Assembly: GCF_900108175.1 (NCBI RefSeq)
Contig: NZ_FNVO01000008.1
Location: 63,127 to 127,126 of the forward strand
Source of the DNA: Thermomonospora echinospora
Lineage (GTDB): Bacteria; Actinomycetota; Actinomycetes; Streptosporangiales; Streptosporangiaceae
Direction of reading: 5' to 3'
DNA length: 64,000 nt
In this document: positions 11,223-19,834 of the stretch, piece after piece
Numbering within the stretch: position 1 is the stretch's first letter
Layout of the letters: every line of letters starts with the position of its first letter
Made by a program: the position numbers and the translations under genes
The notes under the pieces: generated by a model
What the model was told of the DNA's origin: nothing
Database searches by the model: none
Seen by the model: the letters and a program-made list of their open reading frames with translations, nothing else

Positions 11223-12044
11223 CTAACTGGCCGGGCGGAACACCGTGATCAGCCGCCAGGCGTCCGGGTCGCCCGGCCCGATCCCGGTGAAGTCGCCGTA
11301 CTGGGCGACGACCCGCAGCGCCCCCGACAGCCGGACGGCCGCCGTCAGCTCGGTCGCCGTCCAGAACCGGTAGGGCACCACCCCCCGGATCACCTCGCTG
11401 CCGCCCTCGCGGGCGACGGCGATGGTGACGTGCTCCCGCACCACCTGCGTGATCGGGTCGAGCCGGTCACCGGGCTCGCCCCAGCGCACGTCGGCCCGCA
11501 CACCGTCGCGTTCGACCGTCCAGACGGTGCCGGTGGACGGCTCGTCGGTGAGCCGGTCGGCCGGATGGCTCATCTCCAGGACGTAACACCCGCCGGCGGT
11601 CAGATGCCCGGCCACCCGGTCCAGATGCGCGACGAAGGCGTCCAGCGTCATCAAGTGGGCGGTCGAGTCCAGCATCGTCACGATGAGGTCGAACCCGCGG
11701 CCCAGCTCGAAGCGGGCCATGTCCGCCCGGACGACCTCCAGCGCGACCCCGTCCGCCTTGGCGCGCTCCTCGGCGTAGGCGCACATGGCCGGGCTCAGGT
11801 CCAGCGCGGTCGCGGGGATCCCGCGCCGCGCGAACTCCCGGGCGTGCTCGGCGGGCCCCGCCGCCAGCTCCAGCACCGATCCGGGCAGGCCGCGCCGGGA
11901 CGGGCCGGACCGGGCGTACCAGCCCAGCAGGGCGTCCACCTCGGCCCGCACGTCGCGGAAGGCGCAGGCCAGATCGTAGGCCCAGGGGTTGTCGTAGACG
12001 GGGTTGTCCGCGGTGTCGGTGGGTTCGTCCGGCGTACTGCTCAC
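11223..12044 (-). CDS. Class I SAM-dependent methyltransferase
   Basis: The 273-residue protein carries SAM motif I as VLELAAGPAEHA (about residues 56-67), a following acidic residue in TALDLSPAMCAYAEERA, then RADMARFEL and DLIVTMLDSTAHLM, a normal class I layout. The substrate is unknown. The GTG at 12044 has a CACGAT hexamer (minus strand, 12051-12056) exactly 6 nt before it, so the transcript may be leaderless. A similar CACGATGG occurs a second time some 40 bp further upstream. It is convergent with glyA and separated from the ACT-GNAT gene by 71 bp. Confidence 0.82.
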   Translation of the reverse strand: MSSTPDEPTDTADNPVYDNPWAYDLACAFRDVRAEVDALLGWYARSGPSRRGLPGSVLELAAGPAEHAREFARRGIPATALDLSPAMCAYAEERAKADGVALEVVRADMARFELGRGFDLIVTMLDSTAHLMTLDAFVAHLDRVAGHLTAGGCYVLEMSHPADRLTDEPSTGTVWTVERDGVRADVRWGEPGDRLDPITQVVREHVTIAVAREGGSEVIRGVVPYRFWTATELTAAVRLSGALRVVAQYGDFTGIGPGDPDAWRLITVFRPAS

Positions 12045-12115
12045 CGCACCATCGTGTCAGGACCTGCCCGTCCTCGAAGCCATCGTGCCAGGCCTGCTCG
12101 TTCTCGGAGCGGGGG

Positions 12116-13225
12116 TTAGCCCGCCAGCGGCACCCTCGCCCCCGGAGACGCGGCGGCGGCCCGCGCGGCCCGGCCGTCCAACCGGACCCTGATCTCCACG
12201 ACGGCGGGATCGTCGGTGTGCCGGATCCGGCCGCCCACGCCGGTCAGCAGTCGGCGCATCCGCGCGTTGTCGGCGAGCACCGAGGCGCGCAGCTCCACCA
12301 GCCCCCGGTCCCGGCCCAGCACCAGCAGCAGGTCGGTCAGCATCCGGCCCAGCCCCCGGCCCTGCCAGGCGTCCTCCACCAGGAAGGCCGGCTCCGCCAC
12401 CCCGGGGTCCAGCACGTGCACCAGGTGCGCCAGCGCCAGGATCGAGCCGTCCGGACCCTCGGCGACCAGCGTCAGCCCGTAGGCCGGCTCGCAGAACAGG
12501 TCCAGCGCCCGCTGCGGCAGCGACGGCTTGGCGCTGAAGTACCGCGCCCGGCGGCTGGCCTGGGAGCACCGCTCGTGCATGGCCTGTACGGCCGCGCCGT
12601 CGCGGCGCTCCAGCGGCCGCACCACGATCTCGGTGCCGTCCCGCAGCAGCACCCGCCGCGAGGTCGGGCGGGGCTCGTCGGCCGGTAGCGCCGCCCGCAC
12701 CAGCGCGTCGGCCCGGGCGGCCTCGGTGGCGGTGAACGGCAGCCCGGCCCGCCGCAGCCGCACCGCGCGCAGCGGCCCGACCGGAACGAGCAGCTCGAAG
12801 GACCGTGGGGCGTCGGCGTCGTGACGGCCGTCCGGCCCGGGCTCGCGCAGGGCCGCCGCTCCGCTCACCCAGGCCGCCGAGTCAGCGCGCAGCAGTTCGG
12901 CCAGCGCCCGGGGCAGGGACCGCGGATCGGTCCGCAGCCGGGCGGCCAGCGTCAGCGCCCGGGTCGGCTCGTCGATCAGCTCGTGCGGGCGGGCGGGCAC
13001 CACGGTGGTGTGCCGGCCGCCGGCCGCCTCGATCGCGGCGGCCAGCTCCCGGGGCCAGGCCCCGCCCCGCCGGACGTCCACGACGAATTCGTCCACCACC
13101 CCCTCGGCGTCCACCTGGACGGACAGGCCGAGGATGTTGGCACCCCGCTCGGCCAGCGCGGCCGTCAGCACGGCCAGCCGGCCGGGCCGATCCTCGATCT
13201 GGGTACGGATGCGCAGCAGTGGCAT
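12116..13225 (-). CDS. ACT domain-GNAT acetyltransferase fusion
   Basis: The N-terminal 75 residues form an ACT domain (IRTQIEDRPGRLAVLTAAL and GANILGLSVQVDAEGVVDEF). A middle region of about 120 residues has no clear family. A GNAT domain fills the C-terminal half, with the acetyl-CoA loop QGRGLGRML at 288-296. Actinobacterial ACT-GNAT proteins are known as protein lysine acetyltransferases controlled by amino-acid binding; this one is likely similar, though its substrate and ligand are not visible. The ATG at 13225 is used because AAAGGGAAC precedes it and the ACT domain then starts at once. A divergent AhpD-like gene lies 157 bp away. Confidence 0.8.
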   Translation of the reverse strand: MPLLRIRTQIEDRPGRLAVLTAALAERGANILGLSVQVDAEGVVDEFVVDVRRGGAWPRELAAAIEAAGGRHTTVVPARPHELIDEPTRALTLAARLRTDPRSLPRALAELLRADSAAWVSGAAALREPGPDGRHDADAPRSFELLVPVGPLRAVRLRRAGLPFTATEAARADALVRAALPADEPRPTSRRVLLRDGTEIVVRPLERRDGAAVQAMHERCSQASRRARYFSAKPSLPQRALDLFCEPAYGLTLVAEGPDGSILALAHLVHVLDPGVAEPAFLVEDAWQGRGLGRMLTDLLLVLGRDRGLVELRASVLADNARMRRLLTGVGGRIRHTDDPAVVEIRVRLDGRAARAAAASPGARVPLAG

Positions 13226-13382
13226 TGGAGCGTTCCCTTTTCCGGGGGCGGCGATCCCCCTCACGGTCGCCCAGCCGTGTTACGAAACCGCTACGCCACG
13301 ATGAGCCCGCCGTTTCGCCTGCCGGCCGGTGCACCGGCTCCCACCGGGTGGGACGGGCCGCCGATGCTCTAGCGTGCGGTGG

Positions 13383-14021
13383 ATGAGCCATCCGCGTGCC
13401 GATGAGACCGACGACGGCCGGCTGCCGCCGCTGGACCCCCGTGCGCTGAGCGAGGCGCAGCGCGAGGTGTACGAGGCGGTCACCGCCGGGCCGCGCGCCG
13501 CCCGCCCCCCGGCGTTCCGGATCACCGACGGCGACGGCCGTCTGCTCGGGCCGTTCAACGCCATGCTCTACAGCCCGGCGGTCGGCCTGCCGCTGCAGGA
13601 CCTGGGGTCGGCGCTGCGCTTTCGCACCGGCTTCACCGCGCGGGAGCGGGAGATCGCCACCCTGACCGCCGCCGCGCACTGGCGCTCGGACTACGAGTGG
13701 TACGCCCACGAGCGGATCGGCCGCCGCGCCGGGCTGACGCAAGCCGAGCTCGACGCGCTGCGCGAGGGCCGCGACCCGGTGCTCGCCGACGCGCGGGAAC
13801 GGGTCGTCCACGCGGCCACCCGGGAACTGCTCGCCCACGGCGACCTCGGAGACGCCCTGTACGCCGAGGCCGCCGCCACGCTGGGCCGGGCCGCGCTGGT
13901 CGAACTGGTGACGCTGGTCGGCTACTACGGCGTGCTGGCGCTGCAGATGCGGGTCTTCCGGGTCGGCGTCCCCGAGGGGGAGACCGCCCCGTTCCGGCGG
14001 GACGATCCGGGCACGTCGTGA
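13383..14021 (+). CDS. Carboxymuconolactone decarboxylase-like (AhpD-type) protein
   Basis: The helical core AAAHWRSDYEWYAHERIGRRAG (about residues 99-120) matches the CMD/AhpD signature, in which a CxxC or Cys-Tyr-Glu-Trp normally supplies redox or catalytic residues. Here the position before DYEW is serine, so thiol peroxidase chemistry is unlikely and a lactone or hydratase role is more plausible. The length is 212 residues. TAGCGT at 13370-13375 sits 7 nt before the ATG at 13383, so the message may be leaderless, which supports this start over a GTG 9 nt upstream. The substrate cannot be read from the neighbours. Confidence 0.78.
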   Translation: MSHPRADETDDGRLPPLDPRALSEAQREVYEAVTAGPRAARPPAFRITDGDGRLLGPFNAMLYSPAVGLPLQDLGSALRFRTGFTAREREIATLTAAAHWRSDYEWYAHERIGRRAGLTQAELDALREGRDPVLADARERVVHAATRELLAHGDLGDALYAEAAATLGRAALVELVTLVGYYGVLALQMRVFRVGVPEGETAPFRRDDPGTS

Positions 14022-14124
14022 CGAGATCACCGGCGTACCCGCAGGTCTGCGGGGCGGCCGGAGATCTGCGGGAAGGGGGTAGGCTCCGGACGACATGGGC
14101 GAAGCCCGCAATAAGGAGTGATCT

Positions 14125-14967
14125 GTGACGAACCCGCAGTCCGGTGGCCAGGCCCACATCGTCCAGTTGCTGAGCACCCGCCAGGACGCGGCGCTCGACC
14201 GCTGGACCGAACTCGCCGGGGCCACCCTCCGCGGGCGGACGACCCAGACCGAACTGCGCGGCGAGCTGCGCGAGCTGCTGTCCCTGACGCTGGCCTCGCT
14301 GGAGCGGGAGGACGACACCGCCCGGTCGGAACTGCGGGCGGTGCTGGCCGACATGTCCGGTCGCAGGGCCCGGCAGAACTTCACCCCCAAGGAGACCGCG
14401 GTCGCCGTCTTCACCCTCAAACAGGTCGTGCACGAACTGATCGAGGACGCCGACGAGGACCAGGCGATCAACGAGTTCGTCGCCTTCTCCCGCTACGTCG
14501 ACGATCTCGGGCTGCTGACCTTCGAGACCTACGCCGCGACCCGTGAGCAGGTCATCGCAGACCAGGCCGAGCAGCTGCTGGAGCTGTCCACCCCGGTGGT
14601 GAAGCTGTGGGAGGGCATCGTGGCGGTGCCGCTGGTGGGGACCCTGGACTCGGCCCGCACCCAGGTCGTCATGGAGGCCCTGCTGCAGACCCTGGTCGAC
14701 ACCGGCTCGGAGTCCGCGGTGATCGACATCACCGGCGTGCCGGCCGTCGACACCGAGGTGGCCCAGCACCTGATGAAGACCATCATGGCGGCCCGGCTGA
14801 TGGGCGCCGAGTGCGTGATCTCCGGCATCCGGCCGCAGATCGCCCAGACCATCGTCGCGCTGGGCATCGAGTTCGGCGACATCGTCAGCAAGGCCACGCT
14901 GGCCGACGCCCTGGAGTACCTGCTGTCGCGCAACGGCGTGCGGATCGTGCGCGAGGTGGTCGGCTGA
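14125..14967 (+). CDS. rsbR: Stressosome scaffold RsbR
   Basis: RsbR co-assembles with RsbS into the stressosome, a cytoplasmic complex that holds RsbT until stress is sensed. Residues 1-150 form a helical RsbRD-type sensor domain. Residues 155-280 form a STAS domain (VIDITGVPAVDTEVAQHLMK). The two threonines phosphorylated in Bacillus RsbR correspond here to Ser176 (TLDSART) and Thr210 (VDTEVA). The GTG at 14125 has AAGGAG at a suitable distance. Its stop overlaps the rsbS start by one base, and the next five genes overlap in turn, so six genes form one translationally coupled operon. Confidence 0.92.
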   Translation: MTNPQSGGQAHIVQLLSTRQDAALDRWTELAGATLRGRTTQTELRGELRELLSLTLASLEREDDTARSELRAVLADMSGRRARQNFTPKETAVAVFTLKQVVHELIEDADEDQAINEFVAFSRYVDDLGLLTFETYAATREQVIADQAEQLLELSTPVVKLWEGIVAVPLVGTLDSARTQVVMEALLQTLVDTGSESAVIDITGVPAVDTEVAQHLMKTIMAARLMGAECVISGIRPQIAQTIVALGIEFGDIVSKATLADALEYLLSRNGVRIVREVVG

Positions 14968-15353
14968 TGGAGCGGGTACCGATTCTCAAGGTCGGGGACG
15001 TCCTGCTCATCTCCATCCAGACCGATCTGGAGGACCGCACCGCGCTGGCGCTGCAGGAGGACCTGGCCGAGCAGATCGTGCGGACCGGCGCCCGGGGGGT
15101 GGTCATCGACATCACCGCGGTGGAGATCGTCGACTCGTTCATCGGCCGGATGTTCGCCACCATCGCCGCCATGTCCCGGCTGCTGGACGCCCGCACCGTG
15201 GTGGTCGGCATGCGTCCGGCGGTGGCGATCACCCTGGTGGAGCTGGGGCTGTCACTGGGCGGGGTGCACACCGCCCTGAACCTGGAGAAGGGCATGCGAC
15301 TGCTGGCCGCCCCGGACCCCGGCGGGCCGCCGGGGACGATGAGCGGCCGATGA
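14967..15353 (+). CDS. rsbS: Stressosome scaffold RsbS
   Basis: A single STAS domain of 128 residues. VVIDITAVEIVDSFIGRM contains Ser57, at the place of the RsbS serine that RsbT phosphorylates to disassemble the complex. The ATG at 14967 shares a base with the rsbR stop (TGATG) and its own stop overlaps rsbT (ATGA). A short Pro/Gly-rich tail of about 15 residues follows the domain. Confidence 0.92.
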   Translation: MERVPILKVGDVLLISIQTDLEDRTALALQEDLAEQIVRTGARGVVIDITAVEIVDSFIGRMFATIAAMSRLLDARTVVVGMRPAVAITLVELGLSLGGVHTALNLEKGMRLLAAPDPGGPPGTMSGR

Positions 15354-15754
15354 GCGACGTCCACGAGGTGCGGGTCGGCTCCAGCGATGACATCGTCGGC
15401 ATCCGCAAGATGGTGCGGACCATCGCGGGGGATATCCGCATGTCCCTGGTGGACCAGACCAAGCTCGTCACCGCGGCCAGCGAGCTGGCCCGCAACATCG
15501 TGGTACACGGCGGCGGCGGGACCGTGCGGATCGAGCGGTTGACCGGCCCGACCGGCCGGACCGGGGTACGCATGATCTTCAGCGACGAGGGACCCGGCAT
15601 CTCCGACGTGGACCTGGCGCTCACCGACGGCTGGTCCAGCGGCCAGGGCCTGGGCCTGGGCCTGCCGGGCTCCCGGCGGCTGGTGGACGAGTTCGAGCTG
15701 GACACCGCCGTGGGCCGGGGCACCAGGATCACGGTGACGAAATGGACCCGCTGA
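15350..15754 (+). CDS. rsbT: Stressosome switch kinase RsbT
   Basis: RsbT is a GHKL-fold serine/threonine kinase that phosphorylates RsbR and RsbS and then leaves the stressosome to activate a phosphatase. The 134-residue protein shows the N box (ASELARNIVVHGGGG, about residues 43-57), the G1 box DEGPGI and the G2 region GQGLGLGLPGSRR. It starts on an ATGA overlap with rsbS. The last 13 nt overlap the next gene. The expected RsbU-type target may be the receiver-GAF-PP2C protein at the end of the operon. Confidence 0.93.
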   Translation: MSDVHEVRVGSSDDIVGIRKMVRTIAGDIRMSLVDQTKLVTAASELARNIVVHGGGGTVRIERLTGPTGRTGVRMIFSDEGPGISDVDLALTDGWSSGQGLGLGLPGSRRLVDEFELDTAVGRGTRITVTKWTR

Positions 15755-16803
15755 CGGGCGGCTGGATGACCGATCCGGCGGCCGACGAGGTGATCCGGAC
15801 ACCGGTGGAGGAGGCCAGCGTCGCCGCCCGGCTGCGGCGGCTGGTCGCGCAGCTGGCCGAACGGCTGGGATTTCCCCCCGAACGGGTGGCCAGGCTCCAG
15901 CTCGCCGTCAGCGAGGCCGCCTCCAACCTCTCCAAGCACGCGCAGCAGGGCGAACTGCTGCTGCGCGTGGTCCGGGACGCCGACCACGCCGCCATCGAGA
16001 TGGTGTGCACGGACTCCGGGCCCGGCATCGCCGACGTGCCCGCCGTGATGGTCGACGGGCAGTCCTCGACCGGAACCCTGGGCATCGGCATGGGCATGAT
16101 CGCGCGCATCGCCGACCACAGCCACGTGTACTCGCTGCCCCGGCGCGGCACCGTGCTCATCGCGCGGTTCGAGGCCGTCCCCGGCACGTTCGCCGAGACG
16201 CCCCACGCCGGGCTGAACCGACCCATCACCGGCGAGGAGCAGTGCGGCGACGCGTTCGCCGCCAGCCAGGTGGACGAGGTGGTCTACGCCATGCTCTGCG
16301 ACGGTCTCGGGCACGGGCCGCTGGCGGCGCTGGCGGCCCGCGAGGCGGTACGGGCCGTGCAGGACAGCCCCCTGCCGATGCGCCCGGCGGACCTGCTGCA
16401 ACGGGTCCACCAGAGACTCGGGCGCACCCGCGGCGGCGCGGTCGCGGTGGCCGCGATCAACGGCCGGACGCGCCGCGTCGACTTCGCCGGCCTGGGCAAC
16501 GTGGCCGGCTGGATCGTCGACGGCGAGCGCCGGCAGGGCATGATCTCGGTGCCGGGCATCGCCGGGCACCAGGCCCGCGGCCTGCGCGAGCACCGCTACG
16601 AGCTGCCGCCCGGCGCCGTGGTCGTACTGCACTCCGACGGGCTGACCAGCCGCTGGGGACCGCACGACTTCCCGGGGCTGTCCGCCCAGGCGCCCCTGGT
16701 GATCGCCGCGACCCTGCTGCGGGACGCCGGCGTGCGGCGCGACGACCGGGCCGTCCTGGTGGTGCGGCCGCCGGACCGGACCAGCGGGGTAGACACGGCA
16801 TGA
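15742..16803 (+). CDS. ATPase-phosphatase fusion, RsbX-like
   Basis: This 353-residue protein fuses a GHKL ATPase domain (residues 15-140; LQLAVSEAASNLSKHA, DSGPGI, LGIGMGMI) to a PP2C/SpoIIE phosphatase domain (about 150-340; CGDAFAA, MLCDGLGHGPLAA, LHSDGLT). The phosphatase part resembles RsbX, which dephosphorylates RsbR and RsbS to reset the stressosome, so one protein may hold opposing activities. The first start, ATG 15742, overlaps rsbT by 13 nt; an in-frame ATG at 15766 is an alternative. It ends in an ATGA overlap with the kinase gene. Confidence 0.85.
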   Translation: MDPLTGGWMTDPAADEVIRTPVEEASVAARLRRLVAQLAERLGFPPERVARLQLAVSEAASNLSKHAQQGELLLRVVRDADHAAIEMVCTDSGPGIADVPAVMVDGQSSTGTLGIGMGMIARIADHSHVYSLPRRGTVLIARFEAVPGTFAETPHAGLNRPITGEEQCGDAFAASQVDEVVYAMLCDGLGHGPLAALAAREAVRAVQDSPLPMRPADLLQRVHQRLGRTRGGAVAVAAINGRTRRVDFAGLGNVAGWIVDGERRQGMISVPGIAGHQARGLREHRYELPPGAVVVLHSDGLTSRWGPHDFPGLSAQAPLVIAATLLRDAGVRRDDRAVLVVRPPDRTSGVDTA

Positions 16804-18215
16804 TCCGCGAGCTGCTGCGCCTGCACATCCACGACGAGGAGGACCTGTTCGCCTTCCGGCAGGCCGGCCGGGAGGCCGCCGACGCCGTAGGGCTGGACGG
16901 CCCGGACCGGGCCCGGGTCGCCGCCGCGATCAGCGAGCTCGGCCGTGAGGCGTACGCCGAGCACGGTCCCGTGGAGGCGGTGTTCTGGATCCGGCGGGTG
17001 CAGCGGCCGGCGCTGGTGGTCGAGGTCGGCTTCCGGCGGGAGGAACGCCCGGCGCTGGCCGAGGCGATGGCGGTGGCGGCCCGGCTGATGGACGAGGTCG
17101 AGGAGGAGACGCGCGGCGACCGGGTGATCGTCCGGGTGCGCAAGCACCTGCCCGAGGACGCCCCGGTGCCCGGCGACGCCAGGGTGCGGGCGGTGCAGGA
17201 ACGCCTCGCCCGCCTGGTGCCCGCCTCGGCCCAGGAGGAACTGCGGCGGCAGAACGAGGAGCTGATCGAGGCCCTGGAGGACCTGCGCCGCAAGCACGAG
17301 GAGCTGCGCGAGCTGCACGCGGAGCTGGAGGAGACCAACCACGGCGTCGTGGCCATGTACAACCAGCTGACCCAGGAGATGGAGGAGACCAACCAGGGCG
17401 TGGTGGCCCTCTACGCCGAGCTGGACGACAAGTCCGAGCAGCTGCGGCGGGCGAGCGAGTCCAAGAACCGGTTCTGGGCCAACATCAGCCACGAGCTGCG
17501 CACTCCCATCAACTCGATGATCGGCCTGGCCCGGCTGCTGCTGGACACCCGCGCCGACCCGCTCAGCGCCGAGCAGCGGCACCAGATCGGGCTGATCGCG
17601 CACTCCGGGCAGACGATCCTGGCCCTGGTGGACGAACTGCTGGACATGGCCAAGGCCGAGGAGGGCCGGCTGTCCCTGCGGCCGGTCCCGGTGGACGTGC
17701 CCGCGCTGCTGGAGCACCTGCGCTCGCTGCTGGAGCCGATGGCCGAGCAGGCCGGGCTGCGGCTGGTGGTGGAGGGCGCGACCGGCCCGTCGGACGCGCC
17801 GGTCACCGACGAGGTGATGCTCACCCGCATCCTGCGCAACCTGCTGGCCAACGGGCTGAAGTTCACCCGCCGCGGCGAGGTGCGGCTGGCCGCCCGGACC
17901 GAGGACGGGCACGTGGTCTTCACCGTGGCCGACACCGGGGTGGGCATCGCCCCCGAGGAGCAGGAACGGGTCTTCGAGGAGTTCTACCAGGTGCCCGGCA
18001 GCGGCGGCGGGGGCACCGGGCTGGGCCTGCCGTACGCCCGGCGGCTGGCCGAGGCGCTGGGCGGCGGGCTGACCCTGCACAGCGCCCTCGGCGAGGGCAC
18101 CACCGTGACCGTGCGGATCCCGCTGAGTCCCGGCGGGGAACCCGGCCCGCGCCGGCCGCCCGGCGCCGGCCGGGCGGGCACCGCGGACGGGACGGGCCAG
18201 GAGGGGACGCCATGA
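16800..18215 (+). CDS. Cytoplasmic histidine kinase of the stressosome operon
   Basis: Residues 1-115 look like a degenerate GHKL-type domain (AAISELGREAYAEHG) without clear ATP boxes. A coiled coil (about 145-215) follows and contains a twice-repeated EETNxGVVAxYxxL. HisKA is at about 220-285 with the phospho-acceptor His231 in ANISHELRTPIN, and the ATPase domain is near 320-440 (NLLANGLKFT, DTGVGI, GTGLGL). There are no membrane spans, so the signal is probably cytoplasmic. The true start is the ATG at 16800, overlapping the previous stop; text upstream in this frame is antisense-like noise. The Pro/Gly-rich tail ends in an ATGA overlap with the receiver protein, its likely partner. Confidence 0.9.
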   Translation: MIRELLRLHIHDEEDLFAFRQAGREAADAVGLDGPDRARVAAAISELGREAYAEHGPVEAVFWIRRVQRPALVVEVGFRREERPALAEAMAVAARLMDEVEEETRGDRVIVRVRKHLPEDAPVPGDARVRAVQERLARLVPASAQEELRRQNEELIEALEDLRRKHEELRELHAELEETNHGVVAMYNQLTQEMEETNQGVVALYAELDDKSEQLRRASESKNRFWANISHELRTPINSMIGLARLLLDTRADPLSAEQRHQIGLIAHSGQTILALVDELLDMAKAEEGRLSLRPVPVDVPALLEHLRSLLEPMAEQAGLRLVVEGATGPSDAPVTDEVMLTRILRNLLANGLKFTRRGEVRLAARTEDGHVVFTVADTGVGIAPEEQERVFEEFYQVPGSGGGGTGLGLPYARRLAEALGGGLTLHSALGEGTTVTVRIPLSPGGEPGPRRPPGAGRAGTADGTGQEGTP

Positions 18216-19798
18216 CCGCCGAACCGAGGACGACCCTGGTGGTCGACGACGTCGACACCAAGCGGTACATCATCGGCAGCTGGCTGCGCCGGGCCGGCCA
18301 CACCGTCATCGAGGCGGCCTCGGCGGCGCAGGCCTGGGAGCGGCTGGCCGAGCACGAGATCGACCTGGTGGTCCTGGACGTGCGGCTGCCCGACATGAGC
18401 GGCCTGGAGGTATGCGAGCGGATCAAGGCCGACCCGGCCACCGCGTCCCTGCCGGTGATCCACATCTCCGGAACGGCGGTCGAGGTCGCCGACCGCGCCC
18501 TCGGGCTGCGCGGCGGTGCCGACGCCTACATGACCGACCCGATCGACCCGGAGGAGTTCCTGGCCACCGTCCAGGCGGTGCTGCGCTACTACCAGGCCCG
18601 CCGGCTGGCCGAGCGGCTGGCCGAGCGGCTGGCCGCGCTGGCCCGGGCGACGCTGGAGATCAACGCCGCCGACACCTTCGACGGGCTGGCCGCCGCCGCG
18701 GCCCGCGGCGCCGCCGAGGTCTTCGGGGTGGCGGCGGCGGCCCTGATCCTGCCGGCCGACGGCCGGCTGCGCCGCGCCGTCTGCATGTGGCCGGCCACGG
18801 CGATCTGGCCGCGCGGCGCCGACCCCGGGGTGATGGAACGGCTGGGCGACTTCGTGGACCTCGGCGGGGGCACCGGGACGGCGGTGGCGATCGTCCCCCT
18901 GGACCGGTGGCGCACCGTGCTGCCGGACGCGGCGGTCGACGGCGCGGTGTCCATGGTGATGTCCCGCACCAAGGTCGGCCGGCCGCCGGTCTGCCTGGCG
19001 GTCGAGGCCCGGGGCGCGCTCGACGAGGACGAGTTCAACATGCTGCGCCAGCTCGGCCAGGCGGTGGCGCTGGCCGTGGAGGCGCTGCGCTCCTACACCG
19101 AGGAGCACCGGATCGCAGTGACCCTGCAGCGTAGCCTGCTGCCCTCCGCGCTGCCGGAGGTGCCCGGCTGGAGGTTCGCGGTGCGCTACGAGCCGGCCGC
19201 CGAACAGGCCGAGGTCGGCGGCGACTTCTACGAGATCCTGAAGATCGATGACCGGCTGCTGATCGCCATCGGGGACGTACAGGGGCACTCGCTGCACGCC
19301 GCCACGGTGATGGCCGAGCTGCGGCACGCCCTGCGCGCCTTCGCGGGGGAGGGGCACGACGCCGAGCGGATCCTGCAGGGGCTCAACCGGGTGCTGCGGC
19401 GTTATCACGACGACCAGACCGCCACGGTCTGCCTGGCGACCCTGGATCCGGCCGACGGCACCCTGGAGATCGCCAGCGCGGGCCATCTGGCACCGCTGTT
19501 CGTGGATGGCGACGGAGCCCGTTTCGGCGAGGGCGGCGGCGTGCTGATCGGCTTCCCCGTCGACCACGTCGGCGTGCAGCGCGCCGTGGTCCCGCCTGGC
19601 GGCACCGTGCTGCTGTTCACCGACGGGCTGGTGGAGGACCGCGGCGTGCCGCTGACCGGCAACCTGGAGCGGCTGCGCGTCCTGGCCGCGCACGTCGAGG
19701 AGGACCTGGAGGCGTTCAGCGACCGGGTGCTCGCCACGTTCGGCCATCGCGAGGACGACGTGGCGATGGTGGTGGTGCGCCGCGACCCGCAGGGCTGA
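18212..19798 (+). CDS. Receiver-GAF-PP2C phosphatase (RsbU-like)
   Basis: A three-part protein of 528 residues. The receiver (1-125) has Asp12, Asp13, Asp56 as phospho-acceptor (VVLDVRLPD) and Ser86. The conserved lysine of the KP motif is replaced: DAYMTDPID puts Asp109 there. A GAF-like region spans about 150-300. The PP2C/SpoIIE domain fills 300-525 (VGGDFYEIL, IGDVQGHSLHAA, LFTDGLVEDR, REDDVAMVVV). Such proteins dephosphorylate anti-anti-sigma factors and free an alternative sigma factor. No anti-sigma, antagonist or sigma gene is in the operon, so the target lies elsewhere. A bidirectional terminator begins at the stop codon. Confidence 0.92.
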   Translation: MTAEPRTTLVVDDVDTKRYIIGSWLRRAGHTVIEAASAAQAWERLAEHEIDLVVLDVRLPDMSGLEVCERIKADPATASLPVIHISGTAVEVADRALGLRGGADAYMTDPIDPEEFLATVQAVLRYYQARRLAERLAERLAALARATLEINAADTFDGLAAAAARGAAEVFGVAAAALILPADGRLRRAVCMWPATAIWPRGADPGVMERLGDFVDLGGGTGTAVAIVPLDRWRTVLPDAAVDGAVSMVMSRTKVGRPPVCLAVEARGALDEDEFNMLRQLGQAVALAVEALRSYTEEHRIAVTLQRSLLPSALPEVPGWRFAVRYEPAAEQAEVGGDFYEILKIDDRLLIAIGDVQGHSLHAATVMAELRHALRAFAGEGHDAERILQGLNRVLRRYHDDQTATVCLATLDPADGTLEIASAGHLAPLFVDGDGARFGEGGGVLIGFPVDHVGVQRAVVPPGGTVLLFTDGLVEDRGVPLTGNLERLRVLAAHVEEDLEAFSDRVLATFGHREDDVAMVVVRRDPQG

Positions 19799-19826
19799 GC
19801 GCACGGCTCCTGGCGGGCCGTGCGCT
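19798..19826. terminator. Bidirectional terminator between the stress operon and pgl
   Basis: AGCGCACGGC (19798-19807) and GCCGTGCGCT (19817-19826) form a perfect 10-bp stem with a 9-nt loop. It fills the 36-bp gap between two convergent operons and begins on the last base of a stop codon. Confidence 0.75.
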
Positions 19827-19834
19827 CCGGCCCG

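Noticed and set aside
14022-14124. A SigB-type promoter (GGGTAG near 14077) for the stressosome operon
   Set aside because: The match is partial and no matching -35 GNNT-type element is convincing.
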